64,000 nucleotides of DNA from Heritagella caecorum. GTDB taxonomy: Bacteria; Bacillota; Clostridia; Oscillospirales; Acutalibacteraceae. Positions 41,476 through 51,348 of the stretch are shown piece after piece. Position 1 is the first letter of the stretch, and every line of letters begins with the position of its first letter. The stretch lies in contig CAJFQL010000005.1 of the NCBI GenBank assembly GCA_904419035.1, positions 1 to 64,000 of the forward strand, written 5' to 3'. The notes below the pieces were generated by a model. That model had not been told where the DNA came from. It searched no databases and saw only the letters and a list, made by a program, of their open reading frames with translations. The position numbers were made by a program, and so were the translations under genes.

Positions 41476-42543
41476 ATGATAGAGGTCAAAAACCTCACGA
41501 AGCGATATGGCAGTAATGTCGCTTTGGATCATGTCAGCTTCACAGTAGAAGATGGGACGATTCTTGGTTTTCTGGGGCCCAATGGCGCCGGGAAATCCAC
41601 AACCATGAATATTGTGACGGGGTATCTATCGGCTACAGAAGGGACCGTATCGATTTCCGGGCATGATATCCTTGACGAACCCAACGAAGCCAGAAAGTTG
41701 ATTGGCTATCTGCCGGAATTGCCGCCGCTGTATCTGGATATGACGGTGCAGGAATACTTAAACTTTATGTACGACCTGAAAAAGGTCAAACTCCCTCGGG
41801 AAAAGCATATCCGCGAGATCTGCTCCCTGACGAAAATCCAAAATGTCTATAAACGGCTGATTGGCAACCTTTCTAAAGGGTACCGCCAGCGTGTGGGGAT
41901 TGCCCAGGCACTGCTGGGGAACCCGCCGGTACTGATTTTGGACGAACCTACCGTGGGCCTTGACCCGAAACAGATCATTGAAATTCGGAACCTGATCAAG
42001 AACCTGGGACGCAACCACACGATTATCCTCAGCTCCCACATTCTGTCGGAAGTACAGGCCGTGTGCGAACGAGTGATTATTATCAACAGCGGGAAGCTGG
42101 TTGCCGATGGGGCAACCGACCGGCTGGCACATGACCTTTCCACCGATCACCGCATTATTGCCCGGATTGCCGGTCCGGAACACGAAGTGCTGCATGCGAT
42201 TCGTGCCATGGATAAAGTGGTGGAAGTGGTTTCTATGGGTGAAAAAGAACCCGGTGTGTATGAGTATCACATTGAAGCCGATCTGGATCAGGACATTCGC
42301 CGCGACTTGTTTGCCCTGCTCACCCGCAAGGGCTGGCCGCTGATGTCGTCGCGCAATACGGACTTGACGCTGGAAGAAATCTTCCTGCGCCTGACCAGCG
42401 GGGAAAACCACTTTACCGAACAGGAACGCCGTGTGTTGCTGGGTGGAAAAGCTGATAAAGACGGCGAAGAAGACGAAAATACCGAAGACGTTCGGAAAGC
42501 GGCCATGGATGCCGTGAATGAGGAAGGAGGAGAAGAAGAATGA
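41476..42543 (+). CDS. ABC transporter ATP-binding protein, GldA-like
   Basis: A 355-residue ATPase. Walker A GPNGAGKSTT, Q-loop region YLPELPPLYLDMTVQEYL, signature LSKGYRQRVGIAQAL, Walker B VLILDEPTVGLDP and H-loop SSHIL are all present. A C-terminal regulatory extension of about 120 residues ends in a Glu/Asp-rich tail. AGGAGG lies before the ATG. It overlaps the permease gene by four bases and is the first gene of a four-gene operon. Substrate unknown. Confidence 0.93.
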   Translation: MIEVKNLTKRYGSNVALDHVSFTVEDGTILGFLGPNGAGKSTTMNIVTGYLSATEGTVSISGHDILDEPNEARKLIGYLPELPPLYLDMTVQEYLNFMYDLKKVKLPREKHIREICSLTKIQNVYKRLIGNLSKGYRQRVGIAQALLGNPPVLILDEPTVGLDPKQIIEIRNLIKNLGRNHTIILSSHILSEVQAVCERVIIINSGKLVADGATDRLAHDLSTDHRIIARIAGPEHEVLHAIRAMDKVVEVVSMGEKEPGVYEYHIEADLDQDIRRDLFALLTRKGWPLMSSRNTDLTLEEIFLRLTSGENHFTEQERRVLLGGKADKDGEEDENTEDVRKAAMDAVNEEGGEEE

Positions 42544-43244
42544 AAGCCGTACTGAAACGCGAAATTCGTTCCTATTTTACCTCTCCCATTGGGTACGTGT
42601 GTATTGCGGTGCTGCTGGCATTGTTTGGGTATTGGTATTACATTGTCATGCTGGCCGGCAGTTCGTCGAATATCCCGTATGTATATAGCTACATGCTGTC
42701 GTACTGCATGATGATCATCCCCATTCTGACCATGAAGACGATTTCGGATGACCAGAAAAATAAAACCGATCAGGCGCTGCTCACAGCACCGGTCAGTGTA
42801 TTGAGCATTGTCATGGGGAAATTCCTGGCGGCGTTCTTTGTGTTTTTTGTTGCGATTACCGGTACGTTGCTTCCTTCGGTGGCGATTAGCTTTTTTGGGG
42901 CGCCGAACTGGACGGAAATTTTGGGCAACTATGTCGGTACACTGCTGTATGGCGGCGCTATGATTGCCATCGGCGTATTTATTTCCAGTTTGACAGTCAG
43001 CCAGATCATTGCGGCCATTGGCACGTTTGCGGTTTCCATTCTGCTGGTCATCATCGGGCAGATCAGCTCGTCGGTCAGCGGGACGTGGATTGCCGAAGTA
43101 GTCAAATGGATTTCGTTTGAAAGCCGGTATGATCCCTTTACGCAGGGACAGTTCAACCTTTCGAGTGTGGTATACTTCATCAGCGTTATGGCGGTGTTTG
43201 TATTCTTTACCACCCGGAAGATCGAAAGCAGAAGATATCGCTAA
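42540..43244 (+). CDS. ABC-2 type permease, GldF-like
   Basis: A 234-residue integral membrane protein with six predicted helices (FTSPIGYVCIAVLLALFGYWYY near the start; FFVFFVAITGTLLPSVAISF; a final VVYFISVMAVFVFFTT). The DDQKNKTDQALLTAPVSVLSIVMGK-type loop is characteristic of GldF-type permeases. It follows the ATPase with a four-base overlap and precedes the GldG-like subunit by 11 bases. Confidence 0.9.
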   Translation: MKAVLKREIRSYFTSPIGYVCIAVLLALFGYWYYIVMLAGSSSNIPYVYSYMLSYCMMIIPILTMKTISDDQKNKTDQALLTAPVSVLSIVMGKFLAAFFVFFVAITGTLLPSVAISFFGAPNWTEILGNYVGTLLYGGAMIAIGVFISSLTVSQIIAAIGTFAVSILLVIIGQISSSVSGTWIAEVVKWISFESRYDPFTQGQFNLSSVVYFISVMAVFVFFTTRKIESRRYR

Positions 43245-43255
43245 AGGGAGGATAG

Positions 43256-44953
43256 ATGTTCATGAATAAAAATGACAAAAACCAGGACAGCCAAAAAGAA
43301 TTAGACCTGGTTGCCAAGGACGAAACTCCCGACAGAGCCGAACGCAAAGCACAAAAAGCGGCGGCTAAAAAAGCGGAGAAAAAAGCCGAAAAGGCCAAAA
43401 AAGCGCAAAAATCGGAAAAAGGGAAACTGCGCAAGAAACTGACCAGCTCGAAATTTAAGCACAGTGGAATGGCCACGGTCTTTTCGTGCATCTTTGTGGC
43501 GGTTGTGATTCTGTTTAACGTGATGTTCGGGCTGTTGGTAGAACGGTTCCCCGCCCTGAGCTTTGACCTTACGAGCGATCAGGTGAACACCCTGTCGGAA
43601 GACGCGAAAAAAGTGGCCGACGGTGTCAAAGAAGATGTGACCATTTACATTATTGGTTCGGAAGACGATATTATGGGCGATGTCCCCTATTCTTCGTATG
43701 GTCTCAAGTACAGCCAGGTAGGCTATCTGGCCGAAAAATTTGCGGCGGAAAACAGCCATATTTCCGTACAGTACATTGATCCCGATTCCAACCCCGGTTT
43801 CATCAGCAAATATAGCTCCGAAAACCTGGATACCGGCTCGGTACTGGTTGAATCGGCCCGCCGTCACCGCACGTTGACAGTGACCGATCTGTTTTCCGTG
43901 GAGCAGGATTCCAGCACGTACGAAACAACTTCGTACAGCATGGTGGACTCCGCTTTGACGAATGCCATTAACCAGGTTACCTTGGAACGGGTGCCGATTG
44001 CCGCCATTGAAACGGGGCACCAGGAAATGATGTCGTCGGAAAGCGGCAACATTACGGCCCTGTATGACCTGCTGGAAGAAAACAACTTTGAAATCAAGGA
44101 ATTTAATTCCATGACGGAAGACATTCCCGATGAAGCACAGTTGCTGATTCTGGCGGCGCCTAACACGGACTACACCCAGGATGAACTGCAGAAGTTTGAC
44201 GATTATCTGGCTGATGAAGATGTGGAACTGTCCCGTGCCATCTTCATTTCCTGCCATCCCACCCAGACGGAACTGCCCAACTTGAATACGTTCTGTGAAG
44301 AATGGGGCCTGTCGGTGGACTATGGTTCCATGTTGGAAGAAACCGATGAAAGCCATATGATCAGTTCCTCGAACACCTATGTATTGTCGAATTACCTGCA
44401 GGGCGACCAGGATGCAGAAGATCAGATCACCTTTGGCAACAACGAAAGCTATAATTTGCTGCTGACACCCGCCAGCTGCAATGTAAACATTGTGTTTAAA
44501 TCGTCCAACAGCGTGGTGACGTATCCGCTGATGGGTACGTATGACAGTGCCCAGAAAGTGACGGTAGATGACGAGGGCAACACCACCGAAACCGGCGGCA
44601 CCCAGCAGTATTACACCATGGCGATGGGTCAGAAATGGCTGCAGGATTCCGATGGCAACACGTTGTTGCGGTCGGTCGTGGTAGCCGGCAGCACCACGAT
44701 GATGGTGCAGAGCTTCCTGGAATCCTCTACGTTTGACAACCACGATTACATGAACGACATGTTCCTGTATTTGACGGATTATTCGGCCAGCAGCAATAAA
44801 GTTACCAGCGCCCGCGTACAGACCAATGTTTCGGATATTACCGCGACCCTGGCCATGTGCAACTTCCTGGGATTCTGGGTCTTTACCATCGGAATTCCTG
44901 CTGTGCTGTTGATCGTGGGGATTGTGGTATGGCTCAAGAGGAGGCACCTGTAA
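43256..44953 (+). CDS. GldG-family ABC transporter auxiliary protein
   Basis: A 565-residue protein. The N-terminal 65 residues are a Lys/Ala/Glu-rich cytoplasmic coiled stretch. A membrane helix follows at about 75-100, then an extracellular portion of about 430 residues with DLTSDQVNTLSEDAKKVAD, VQYIDPDSNPGF and IAAIETGHQEMMSSE, typical of GldG/ABC auxiliary proteins. A C-terminal helix (about 540-560) precedes KRRHL. In Bacteroidetes GldAFG supports gliding and secretion; in Firmicutes the role is unsettled. It sits between the permease and a DUF4340 protein. Confidence 0.88.
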   Translation: MFMNKNDKNQDSQKELDLVAKDETPDRAERKAQKAAAKKAEKKAEKAKKAQKSEKGKLRKKLTSSKFKHSGMATVFSCIFVAVVILFNVMFGLLVERFPALSFDLTSDQVNTLSEDAKKVADGVKEDVTIYIIGSEDDIMGDVPYSSYGLKYSQVGYLAEKFAAENSHISVQYIDPDSNPGFISKYSSENLDTGSVLVESARRHRTLTVTDLFSVEQDSSTYETTSYSMVDSALTNAINQVTLERVPIAAIETGHQEMMSSESGNITALYDLLEENNFEIKEFNSMTEDIPDEAQLLILAAPNTDYTQDELQKFDDYLADEDVELSRAIFISCHPTQTELPNLNTFCEEWGLSVDYGSMLEETDESHMISSSNTYVLSNYLQGDQDAEDQITFGNNESYNLLLTPASCNVNIVFKSSNSVVTYPLMGTYDSAQKVTVDDEGNTTETGGTQQYYTMAMGQKWLQDSDGNTLLRSVVVAGSTTMMVQSFLESSTFDNHDYMNDMFLYLTDYSASSNKVTSARVQTNVSDITATLAMCNFLGFWVFTIGIPAVLLIVGIVVWLKRRHL

Positions 44954-44957
44954 GCGC

Positions 44958-46523
44958 ATGAGCAAGAAAGAAAAAAAGCCAATGACTAACGCGAAAAAAA
45001 GCGTTCTCATTACCCTGCTTGTTCTGATTGTACTGGGGGTTTCGACTGCGGTGCTTCTGCTTATGCCGCCGACGGATACAGAACCTGCTGCAACAGACAG
45101 CAGCCAGACGCAAAGTGAAGACGAAAGCAGCGAAGAAGAGGAAGATAATTCCATCTCCCTGCTGAGCAAAAAGGCGTCCGAAGTGGACCACATTGATGTG
45201 GTTAACCAAAATACGTCGTTTACCCTGCGTCCTCGTGAGGACAGCAAAGAGTCATCTTCGGAAAGCAGTACCGATGAAAGCAGTGCTGATACGGATGACT
45301 TGGACAGCGCATTCTTTTCGGTGGACGGGCTGGACCCGGACGTGTATCCGGTGCTGGATACGGCCGTAAACTCGGCCGCCAAGTATGGGTATACCCTCAC
45401 GGCGGAAAAGCTCATAGGTGATGCCGCCGATTATAATTTGGATGAGTTTGGACTCCAGGACCCGGTGGTACAAGTCACCTCTACGTTCACGGACGGAACG
45501 GAATTCTCCTATGCTATCGGCAACGTGGCGGCTTCGACGGGGTATTACCTGTTGGTCGATGGAAAAATCTACGTAGGCTCCAGCAGTGAATATCTGCGTA
45601 AAGGTCTGACGGATTTCTGCACCACCAAAATTGTTTCGATTGATACATCGACTACCGATCCGGATTTTGGCAGTATTTCGATTACCAATGAAAATTTGGG
45701 CAATAGTGTGCTGACTATTCAGGATCAGGTCCGTCCCACCAATGTGTCGGCCTACAGCATTACGTCTCCGTATTCGTGCAGCGGCAACGATTCTGAAATT
45801 AAATCGCTGCAGGAAGCTTTATGCACGGTGACAGCCAATACGGTAGTGAAACTGTCCCCCACCGAGGAAGAGCTGGAAAAATATGGCCTGAAAAATCCCA
45901 AAGCCACCGTTACCTATACGGTCAATGGGGAAACGTACACCCTGTATGCCGGCGGCAAAGATGAAGATGGCAACCGGTACTTGATGGTAAAGGGCGGCCA
46001 TGTGGTCTATACCATTGCTTCGTCCAGCATCAGTGATTGGGCCGATGCCACAGTGCTGTCTCTGCGCGAAAAATTTGTCTTGTTGGTGACCATCACCGAT
46101 ATCGAAACGATTACGGTGGATCAGGACGACGGCGAGCATGTGTTCAGCATGAGCCGCACGGAAAATGAGGAAAGCACCACGGAAGAAAGCACGGTATATG
46201 ATTATACCGTCAAGGGAACCGATGGGCAGGACCTCACGTATAAGACATTCCAGCAGTATTATCAGCTGCTGGTGGGCGAGCAGCTGTTGGGTGAAACCGG
46301 ATTCAGCCTTGATGATGTAAAAGGGAAAGACCCGGATATCACCGTCACGTATGAATATTATGATCAGGTATATGACACCGATGTGATTCAGTACTACAAA
46401 CTGAATGACCGCCGGTATCTGGCCGTTGTCAACGGGCAGGCAGCCGGTCTGGTGACATCCACTTCGATCAATAGTATTCAGCAGGCTACAAAGGAAATGG
46501 AAGAAGACGCCTACGAAAGTTAA
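44958..46523 (+). CDS. DUF4340-domain membrane-anchored protein
   Basis: A 521-residue protein with one N-terminal membrane helix (SVLITLLVLIVLGVSTAVLL), a Ser/Glu/Asp-rich spacer interrupted by a short ordered part (EVDHIDVVNQ), and a long extracellular beta-rich body. The latter holds repeats of the DUF4340 type (DYNLDEFGLQDPVVQV... and EELEKYGLKNPKATVTYTVNG). ATG 44958 is adopted; an upstream start would overlap the GldG-like gene. It is the last gene of the operon, before a strong terminator. DUF4340 proteins regularly accompany GldG-like systems, which supports a shared complex. Confidence 0.85.
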   Translation: MSKKEKKPMTNAKKSVLITLLVLIVLGVSTAVLLLMPPTDTEPAATDSSQTQSEDESSEEEEDNSISLLSKKASEVDHIDVVNQNTSFTLRPREDSKESSSESSTDESSADTDDLDSAFFSVDGLDPDVYPVLDTAVNSAAKYGYTLTAEKLIGDAADYNLDEFGLQDPVVQVTSTFTDGTEFSYAIGNVAASTGYYLLVDGKIYVGSSSEYLRKGLTDFCTTKIVSIDTSTTDPDFGSISITNENLGNSVLTIQDQVRPTNVSAYSITSPYSCSGNDSEIKSLQEALCTVTANTVVKLSPTEEELEKYGLKNPKATVTYTVNGETYTLYAGGKDEDGNRYLMVKGGHVVYTIASSSISDWADATVLSLREKFVLLVTITDIETITVDQDDGEHVFSMSRTENEESTTEESTVYDYTVKGTDGQDLTYKTFQQYYQLLVGEQLLGETGFSLDDVKGKDPDITVTYEYYDQVYDTDVIQYYKLNDRRYLAVVNGQAAGLVTSTSINSIQQATKEMEEDAYES

Positions 46524-46562
46524 GAAAAAACGGCAACCGATCCAATCGGTTGCCGTTTTTTG
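46524..46562 (+). terminator. terminator of the GldG/DUF4340 operon
   Basis: AAAAACGGCAACCGAT / ATCGGTTGCCGTTTTT stem with T-run directly after the stop codon. Confidence 0.9.
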
Positions 46563-46698
46563 TATACGTCAATTTTATTGCCCGCCTATGTCGAATATTT
46601 GGGGGAAAGAAAAAGAAATTTCCCCCTTTTCGAATCGGACAGAATCCAGTATGATAAACAGGAACATTCCTCTAGTTGTCGATGAAAGGAGCTTTTTT

Positions 46699-48765
46699 AT
46701 GAAAGCAGTTACTCCCCGTTTTCCACATTTATTGCATGGCGGCGATTATAACCCGGAACAGTGGCTTTCCTACCCGGACGTGCTCGCCAAAGATATCGAG
46801 CTGATGAAGAAGGCACATGTCAATTGTGTGTCGCTGGGTATTTTTGCCTGGAGCCATTTGGAACCGGAAGAAGGTGTGTATGATTTTTCCTGGTTGGAAA
46901 CGATCATCAAACGGTTGTATGAAAACGGTATCTATACGATTTTGGCGACACCCAGTGGAGCGCGGCCCCGGTGGATGGCGCAAAAATACCCGGAAGTGCT
47001 GCGGGTAGCAAACAACGGTGTGCGAAATGCCTATGGCGACCGGCACAACCACTGCCTTACCTCCCCCATTTACCGGGACAAAGTGAAACAGATCAATACG
47101 CGGCTGGCCCAGCACTTTGCCGGCAATCCGGCGGTGATTCTGTGGCATATCAGCAACGAATACAGCGGGGCCTGTTACTGCCCTCTGTGCCGGAAGGCGT
47201 TTATCGAGTGGGTCAAACAAAAATATGGCACCTTGGAAAACCTGAACCATGCTTGGTGGGCCGATTTTTGGAGCCACACGTATACCTCCTGGGATCAGGT
47301 GGAGCCGCCTCTTGCAAACGGTGATTCCACCCTGCATGGGCTGAATCTCGATTGGAAACGGTTTACCACCGATCAGACCGTTGACTTCATGAGGGAAGAG
47401 ATCCGTGCTGTCAAACAGGTCAACCCCACTTTGCCGGTGACGGCCAATTTGATGGGCTTTTTTGACGGCCTCGACTATTTCCGCTTTGGGGACGATTTGG
47501 ACGTTGTTTCGTGGGATAACTACCCCTGCTGGCACCAGGGCGATAATGTGGCCATTGCGGCCCAGGCGGCGGCCAGCCATGACCTGATGCGGTCCATTAA
47601 GCGGGCACCGTGGCTGCTGATGGAAAGTACTCCCAGCATGACCAACTGGCAGGATGTCAGTAAATTAAAGCGCCCCGGCATGCATGAACTCTCTTCCCTG
47701 CAGGCCGTAGCTCACGGGGCCCAATCGGTGCAGTATTTCCAGTGGCGGAAAAGCCGCGGTTCGTTTGAAAAACTCCACGGTGCGGTGGTAGACCACAACG
47801 GAGAAGGCAACACCCGGGTGTTCCACGATGTAGAAAAAACAGGTGAGTGGCTCCAGCAGCTGGATGCAAAGATCTACCCCACCCGGATTCAGCCGAGAGT
47901 TGCGTTGATTTACGATTGGGAAAACCGCTGGGCGGTAGAAGATGCCAAAGGCCCCCGCAACAGCGGGCTGCATTACCTGGAAACGGTACTGGCCCATCAC
48001 CGGGCCCTGTGGGAAAAAGGCATTGCTACGGACCTGATCGATATGACGAAGAGCCTGGACCGGTACAAACTGGTGGTAGCTCCCATGAATTACCTGTACC
48101 GCAAGGGCTATGCCGAAGCCTTGCGGCAGTTTGTCGAAAACGGCGGCACGCTGGTAGGCACCTACTGGAGCGGTATTGTAGATGATACCGATCTTTGCTG
48201 CCTGGGCGGTATGCCGGGCCAGGGTATGATGGAAGTATTCGGTATCTGGAACGAAGAAACCGATGCCCTGTATGAGGGCGAAACCAATACCCTGGTGCCC
48301 GAAACCGGTTCCGGTTTGCCGCAAAAAGCGTATGAAGTACGCGAGTTGTGCGCGCTGGTGCATGCCCAGGGCGCGCAGGTGCTGGCTGCCTATGGCAGCG
48401 ACTTTTATCAGGGCACGCCCGCTTTGACGGTGCATCCCTATGGGAAAGGCCAGGCGTATTATGTGGCGGCCCGCACGGGGCTGGATTTTCTGCGCGACTT
48501 TTATGAAAAGCTGCGGCTGGAGTTGGCTCTGCCCCGGGCTCTGCAGGCAGAACTGCCCGCCGGTGTCATTGCCACCCGCCGCCAGGGGGATGAACATGAT
48601 TTTGTTTTCCTGCAAAATTATGGCGATAGCGAACAGGTGGTACAGCTGCCCGCAGGCATGACCGACGCGGTGACGGGCGAACCGGTGGACAAAGTGCAAT
48701 TGCCGGCTTACGGAATCAGTGTCCTGCAAACGGCCGGCAGTGGGTTGGCAGCATGGGAAGAGTGA
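46699..48765 (+). CDS. beta-galactosidase, glycoside hydrolase family 42
   Basis: A 688-residue GH42 enzyme. The barrel begins HGGDYNPEQWLSYPDVLAKD. The acid/base Glu lies in WHISNEYSG near residue 153, followed by the zinc-binding cysteines ACYCPLC. The nucleophile Glu lies in LLMESTPSMTNW near residue 309. A trimerisation domain (VALIYDWENRWAVE onward) and a C-terminal beta domain follow. There is no signal peptide, so it acts on imported beta-galactosides or galacto-oligosaccharides. The start at 46699 is fixed by GAAAGGAGC. An alpha-galactosidase gene follows 139 bases on. Confidence 0.95.
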   Translation: MKAVTPRFPHLLHGGDYNPEQWLSYPDVLAKDIELMKKAHVNCVSLGIFAWSHLEPEEGVYDFSWLETIIKRLYENGIYTILATPSGARPRWMAQKYPEVLRVANNGVRNAYGDRHNHCLTSPIYRDKVKQINTRLAQHFAGNPAVILWHISNEYSGACYCPLCRKAFIEWVKQKYGTLENLNHAWWADFWSHTYTSWDQVEPPLANGDSTLHGLNLDWKRFTTDQTVDFMREEIRAVKQVNPTLPVTANLMGFFDGLDYFRFGDDLDVVSWDNYPCWHQGDNVAIAAQAAASHDLMRSIKRAPWLLMESTPSMTNWQDVSKLKRPGMHELSSLQAVAHGAQSVQYFQWRKSRGSFEKLHGAVVDHNGEGNTRVFHDVEKTGEWLQQLDAKIYPTRIQPRVALIYDWENRWAVEDAKGPRNSGLHYLETVLAHHRALWEKGIATDLIDMTKSLDRYKLVVAPMNYLYRKGYAEALRQFVENGGTLVGTYWSGIVDDTDLCCLGGMPGQGMMEVFGIWNEETDALYEGETNTLVPETGSGLPQKAYEVRELCALVHAQGAQVLAAYGSDFYQGTPALTVHPYGKGQAYYVAARTGLDFLRDFYEKLRLELALPRALQAELPAGVIATRRQGDEHDFVFLQNYGDSEQVVQLPAGMTDAVTGEPVDKVQLPAYGISVLQTAGSGLAAWEE

Positions 48766-48833
48766 CCAAAATATCCATCTTATGCACGAATTTTCTATAG
48801 TGTTCGGTATACTTTTATGGTAGAATAAAAAAA

Positions 48834-48865
48834 GGGCCGGTCCGGTTTGGGAGAACCGGCGGCCC
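48834..48865 (+). other. leader hairpin upstream of the alpha-galactosidase gene
   Basis: Two stacked stems, GGGCCG / CGGCCC and CCGGTT / AACCGG, with a TGGGAG loop and a two-base bulge. No T-run follows, so it is not a plain terminator. It may be an mRNA leader structure or regulator target. Confidence 0.45.
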
Positions 48866-48904
48866 AGTCGGGAAATTAAAAGACGGACACAGGAGGAATG
48901 GCGC

Positions 48905-51160
48905 ATGGCTATTTTAATCAATGAAGAAAAAAAGCTCTTTACGCTGCAGACTCAGCACGCCACGTACCAGATGAAAGTGGGCCCGTTTGGGTATCTGCTG
49001 CACCTGTACTATGGGGCCAAAGTAGCCGATGACGAAGATCTGTCGGCGTATGTCACGCCGGTAGAATATAGCTTTTCCGGGCAACCTTATGATACAGGAA
49101 CGGACCGGACTTTTTCCACCGATATTCTTCCGCAGGAATATTCGGTGTTCGGCAGCGGGGATTACCGCAGTGCCTGTTTGATCGTTGTGAATCAGGATGG
49201 CAGCCGGGAAAGCGATTTGCGGTATGTATCGCATGAGATTCTGCCCGGCGCCGCAAAACCTGAAGGCCTTCCCTATGTGTACGATAACGGCGGCGAAGCC
49301 GAAACCTTGTCGATTTTGCTGGAAGACCCGGTCACGCACGTGCAGGTTACGCTGTATTATACGGTGTTTGAAAACCGGGATGCGATTACCCGCTATGCGG
49401 TGATCCATAACGCCAGCGGTGCCCGGGTGGAGCTGGAACGGGCGCTGTCCATGTGTCTGGATTGCCGGTGGGGCGATTACGATCTGATCAGCTTCTATGG
49501 CCGTCACGTGTTTGAACGGGCGTTTGAACGCACGCCGGTCCGTCATGGCAAAATTGTGGTGGACAGTGTGCGCGGGGCTTCCAGCCACCACGAAAACCCG
49601 TTTGTGATTCTGTGCAGCCACGATGCCACGGAAGAAAGCGGCGAATGCGTGGGCGTAAGCCTGATGTACAGCGGCAACTTCCTGATGGAATGCGAATATG
49701 ACCAGATCAACCAGACCCGTCTGACCATGGGAATTCATCCCCAGGCGTTCCGGTGGGTACTGGAAGACGGCGACAGCTTTACCACCCCGGTGGCGGCTAT
49801 GGTATTTAGCGAAAAAGGGCTGGGTGAACTGTCCCTGCGGCAGCACGCCATGATTCGCTACAATGTGTGCCGTGGCGAATATAAGCTCAAGCACCGCCCG
49901 GTGCTGATCAACAACTGGGAAGGCACCTACTTCGATTTTGACGAAGAAAAACTGTACCAGATCGCCAAGAATGCGTCGAAGATTGGCATCGAAATGCTGG
50001 TTATGGACGACGGCTGGTTTGGTAAGCGCGACAGCGATTTTTCCGGGCTGGGCGACTGGTTTGTCAATGAAAACAAAATCCATGGCGGGCTGAAAAAATT
50101 GGTGGACCGCATCAATGGATTGGGCATGAAATTCGGTATCTGGTTCGAACCCGAAATGGTCAGCGAAGACAGCGACCTGTACCGGGCTCATCCGGAATGG
50201 CGCCTGTGCGAAAAGAACCGCCCTGGTGTGCGCAGCCGTCACCAGTTTGTGCTGGATATGTCCCGGCAGGATGTACGGGATTATCTGTTTGACCGCATGA
50301 AAGACATTCTGTCCAGCGCCAATATTGAATACGTCAAATGGGACATGAACCGCCATCTGGCCAATGTGTGGAGCGAACTACTGCCCAGCGACCGGCAGGG
50401 CGAAGTGTATCATCGCTTTATGCTGGGGGTCTACGACCTGTTGGAACGCATTACCAGCGCCTTCCCCCATGTGCTGTTCGAAGGCTGCTCCGGCGGCGGC
50501 GGACGGTTTGACGCCGGTATGCTGTATTACACGCCCCAGATTTGGTGCAGTGACGATACCGATGCCATTGAACGGGTGTTTATCCAGTACGGTACATCGT
50601 TTGGGTATCCGGTATGCACCATGGGTTCCCATGTGTCGGATGTCCCCAACTGGGGTACCGGCCGCACCACGCCGCTGAATACGCGCGGGGTTGTGGCTAC
50701 GTCCGGGAACTTTGGGTACGAACTGGATCTTAGCCGCGTCAGCGACGAAGAGCTGGAGGTCATGAAAAAGCAGATCAAAATCTACCAGCGGCAGTATGAC
50801 CTGATCGCTTCCGGCCGGTACTACCGGCTGCTGAGCCCGTACGAAGGGCACATTGCAGCCTGGCAGTTTGTCAGCGAAGACGGTTCCCAGTCGCTGCTCG
50901 ATTTGGTACAGCTCAAAGCCAAACCGGCCGATGCGCCTTTGTGCATCCGGCTGCGCGGGCTGAAAGCAGACGCCAAGTACCGCATCACCTCCGGGGAACT
51001 CAACCCGGTGCATACGGGCAATGAAGCGATGGATAAACGGCTGAATATCCCCATGGATACCGTGATGAGCGGGGCGGCGCTGATGCACGCCGGGCTGTAC
51101 ATCTATCCCCATCCGTTCGGCGATTTTGACGCCAAACAATTTGAAATCCACGAAATTTGA
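48905..51160 (+). CDS. alpha-galactosidase, glycoside hydrolase family 36
   Basis: A 751-residue GH36 enzyme of the long RafA/AgaA type, hydrolysing terminal alpha-galactosides such as melibiose, raffinose and stachyose. An N-terminal beta-supersandwich domain precedes the barrel (LINNWEGTYFDFDEEKLYQIA, MLVMDDGWFGKRD). The nucleophile Asp lies in EYVKWDMNRHL near residue 480 and the acid/base Asp in WCSDDTDAIERV near 549; CSGGGGRFD and MGSHVSDVPN are also conserved. No signal peptide. AGGAGG precedes the ATG. Together with the GH42 gene it would release galactose inside the cell. Confidence 0.96.
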   Translation: MAILINEEKKLFTLQTQHATYQMKVGPFGYLLHLYYGAKVADDEDLSAYVTPVEYSFSGQPYDTGTDRTFSTDILPQEYSVFGSGDYRSACLIVVNQDGSRESDLRYVSHEILPGAAKPEGLPYVYDNGGEAETLSILLEDPVTHVQVTLYYTVFENRDAITRYAVIHNASGARVELERALSMCLDCRWGDYDLISFYGRHVFERAFERTPVRHGKIVVDSVRGASSHHENPFVILCSHDATEESGECVGVSLMYSGNFLMECEYDQINQTRLTMGIHPQAFRWVLEDGDSFTTPVAAMVFSEKGLGELSLRQHAMIRYNVCRGEYKLKHRPVLINNWEGTYFDFDEEKLYQIAKNASKIGIEMLVMDDGWFGKRDSDFSGLGDWFVNENKIHGGLKKLVDRINGLGMKFGIWFEPEMVSEDSDLYRAHPEWRLCEKNRPGVRSRHQFVLDMSRQDVRDYLFDRMKDILSSANIEYVKWDMNRHLANVWSELLPSDRQGEVYHRFMLGVYDLLERITSAFPHVLFEGCSGGGGRFDAGMLYYTPQIWCSDDTDAIERVFIQYGTSFGYPVCTMGSHVSDVPNWGTGRTTPLNTRGVVATSGNFGYELDLSRVSDEELEVMKKQIKIYQRQYDLIASGRYYRLLSPYEGHIAAWQFVSEDGSQSLLDLVQLKAKPADAPLCIRLRGLKADAKYRITSGELNPVHTGNEAMDKRLNIPMDTVMSGAALMHAGLYIYPHPFGDFDAKQFEIHEI

Positions 51161-51166
51161 TAATGA

Positions 51167-51198
51167 AAGGAGCCTTCCCCCGGAAGGCTCCTTTTTTT
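51167..51198 (+). terminator. alpha-galactosidase terminator
   Basis: AAGGAGCCTTCC / GGAAGGCTCCTT stem with a seven-base T-run just after the stop codon. Confidence 0.88.
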
Positions 51199-51250
51199 GC
51201 GAAAAAAATGCAAAAATTCCCCAGGATTCCGAAAAAAAGAGCGATTCGGT

Positions 51251-51279
51251 TTGACATTATATCGGGAATCGGATAGCAT
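51251..51279 (+). promoter_or_regulatory. promoter of the AI-2E family gene
   Basis: Perfect TTGACA and TAGCAT with a 17-base spacer, about 70 bases before the start. Confidence 0.65.
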
Positions 51280-51348
51280 AATAAGAAGAGTATCTATGCG
51301 GACAATCCCTATGGAATTCTTATATGGCCGCGAAAGGAGAATGATCGG

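Noticed and set aside
43301..45415. 704-codon minus-strand open frame across the GldG and DUF4340 genes
   Set aside because: It spans two real genes and their junction on the other strand and has no domain or start signals.
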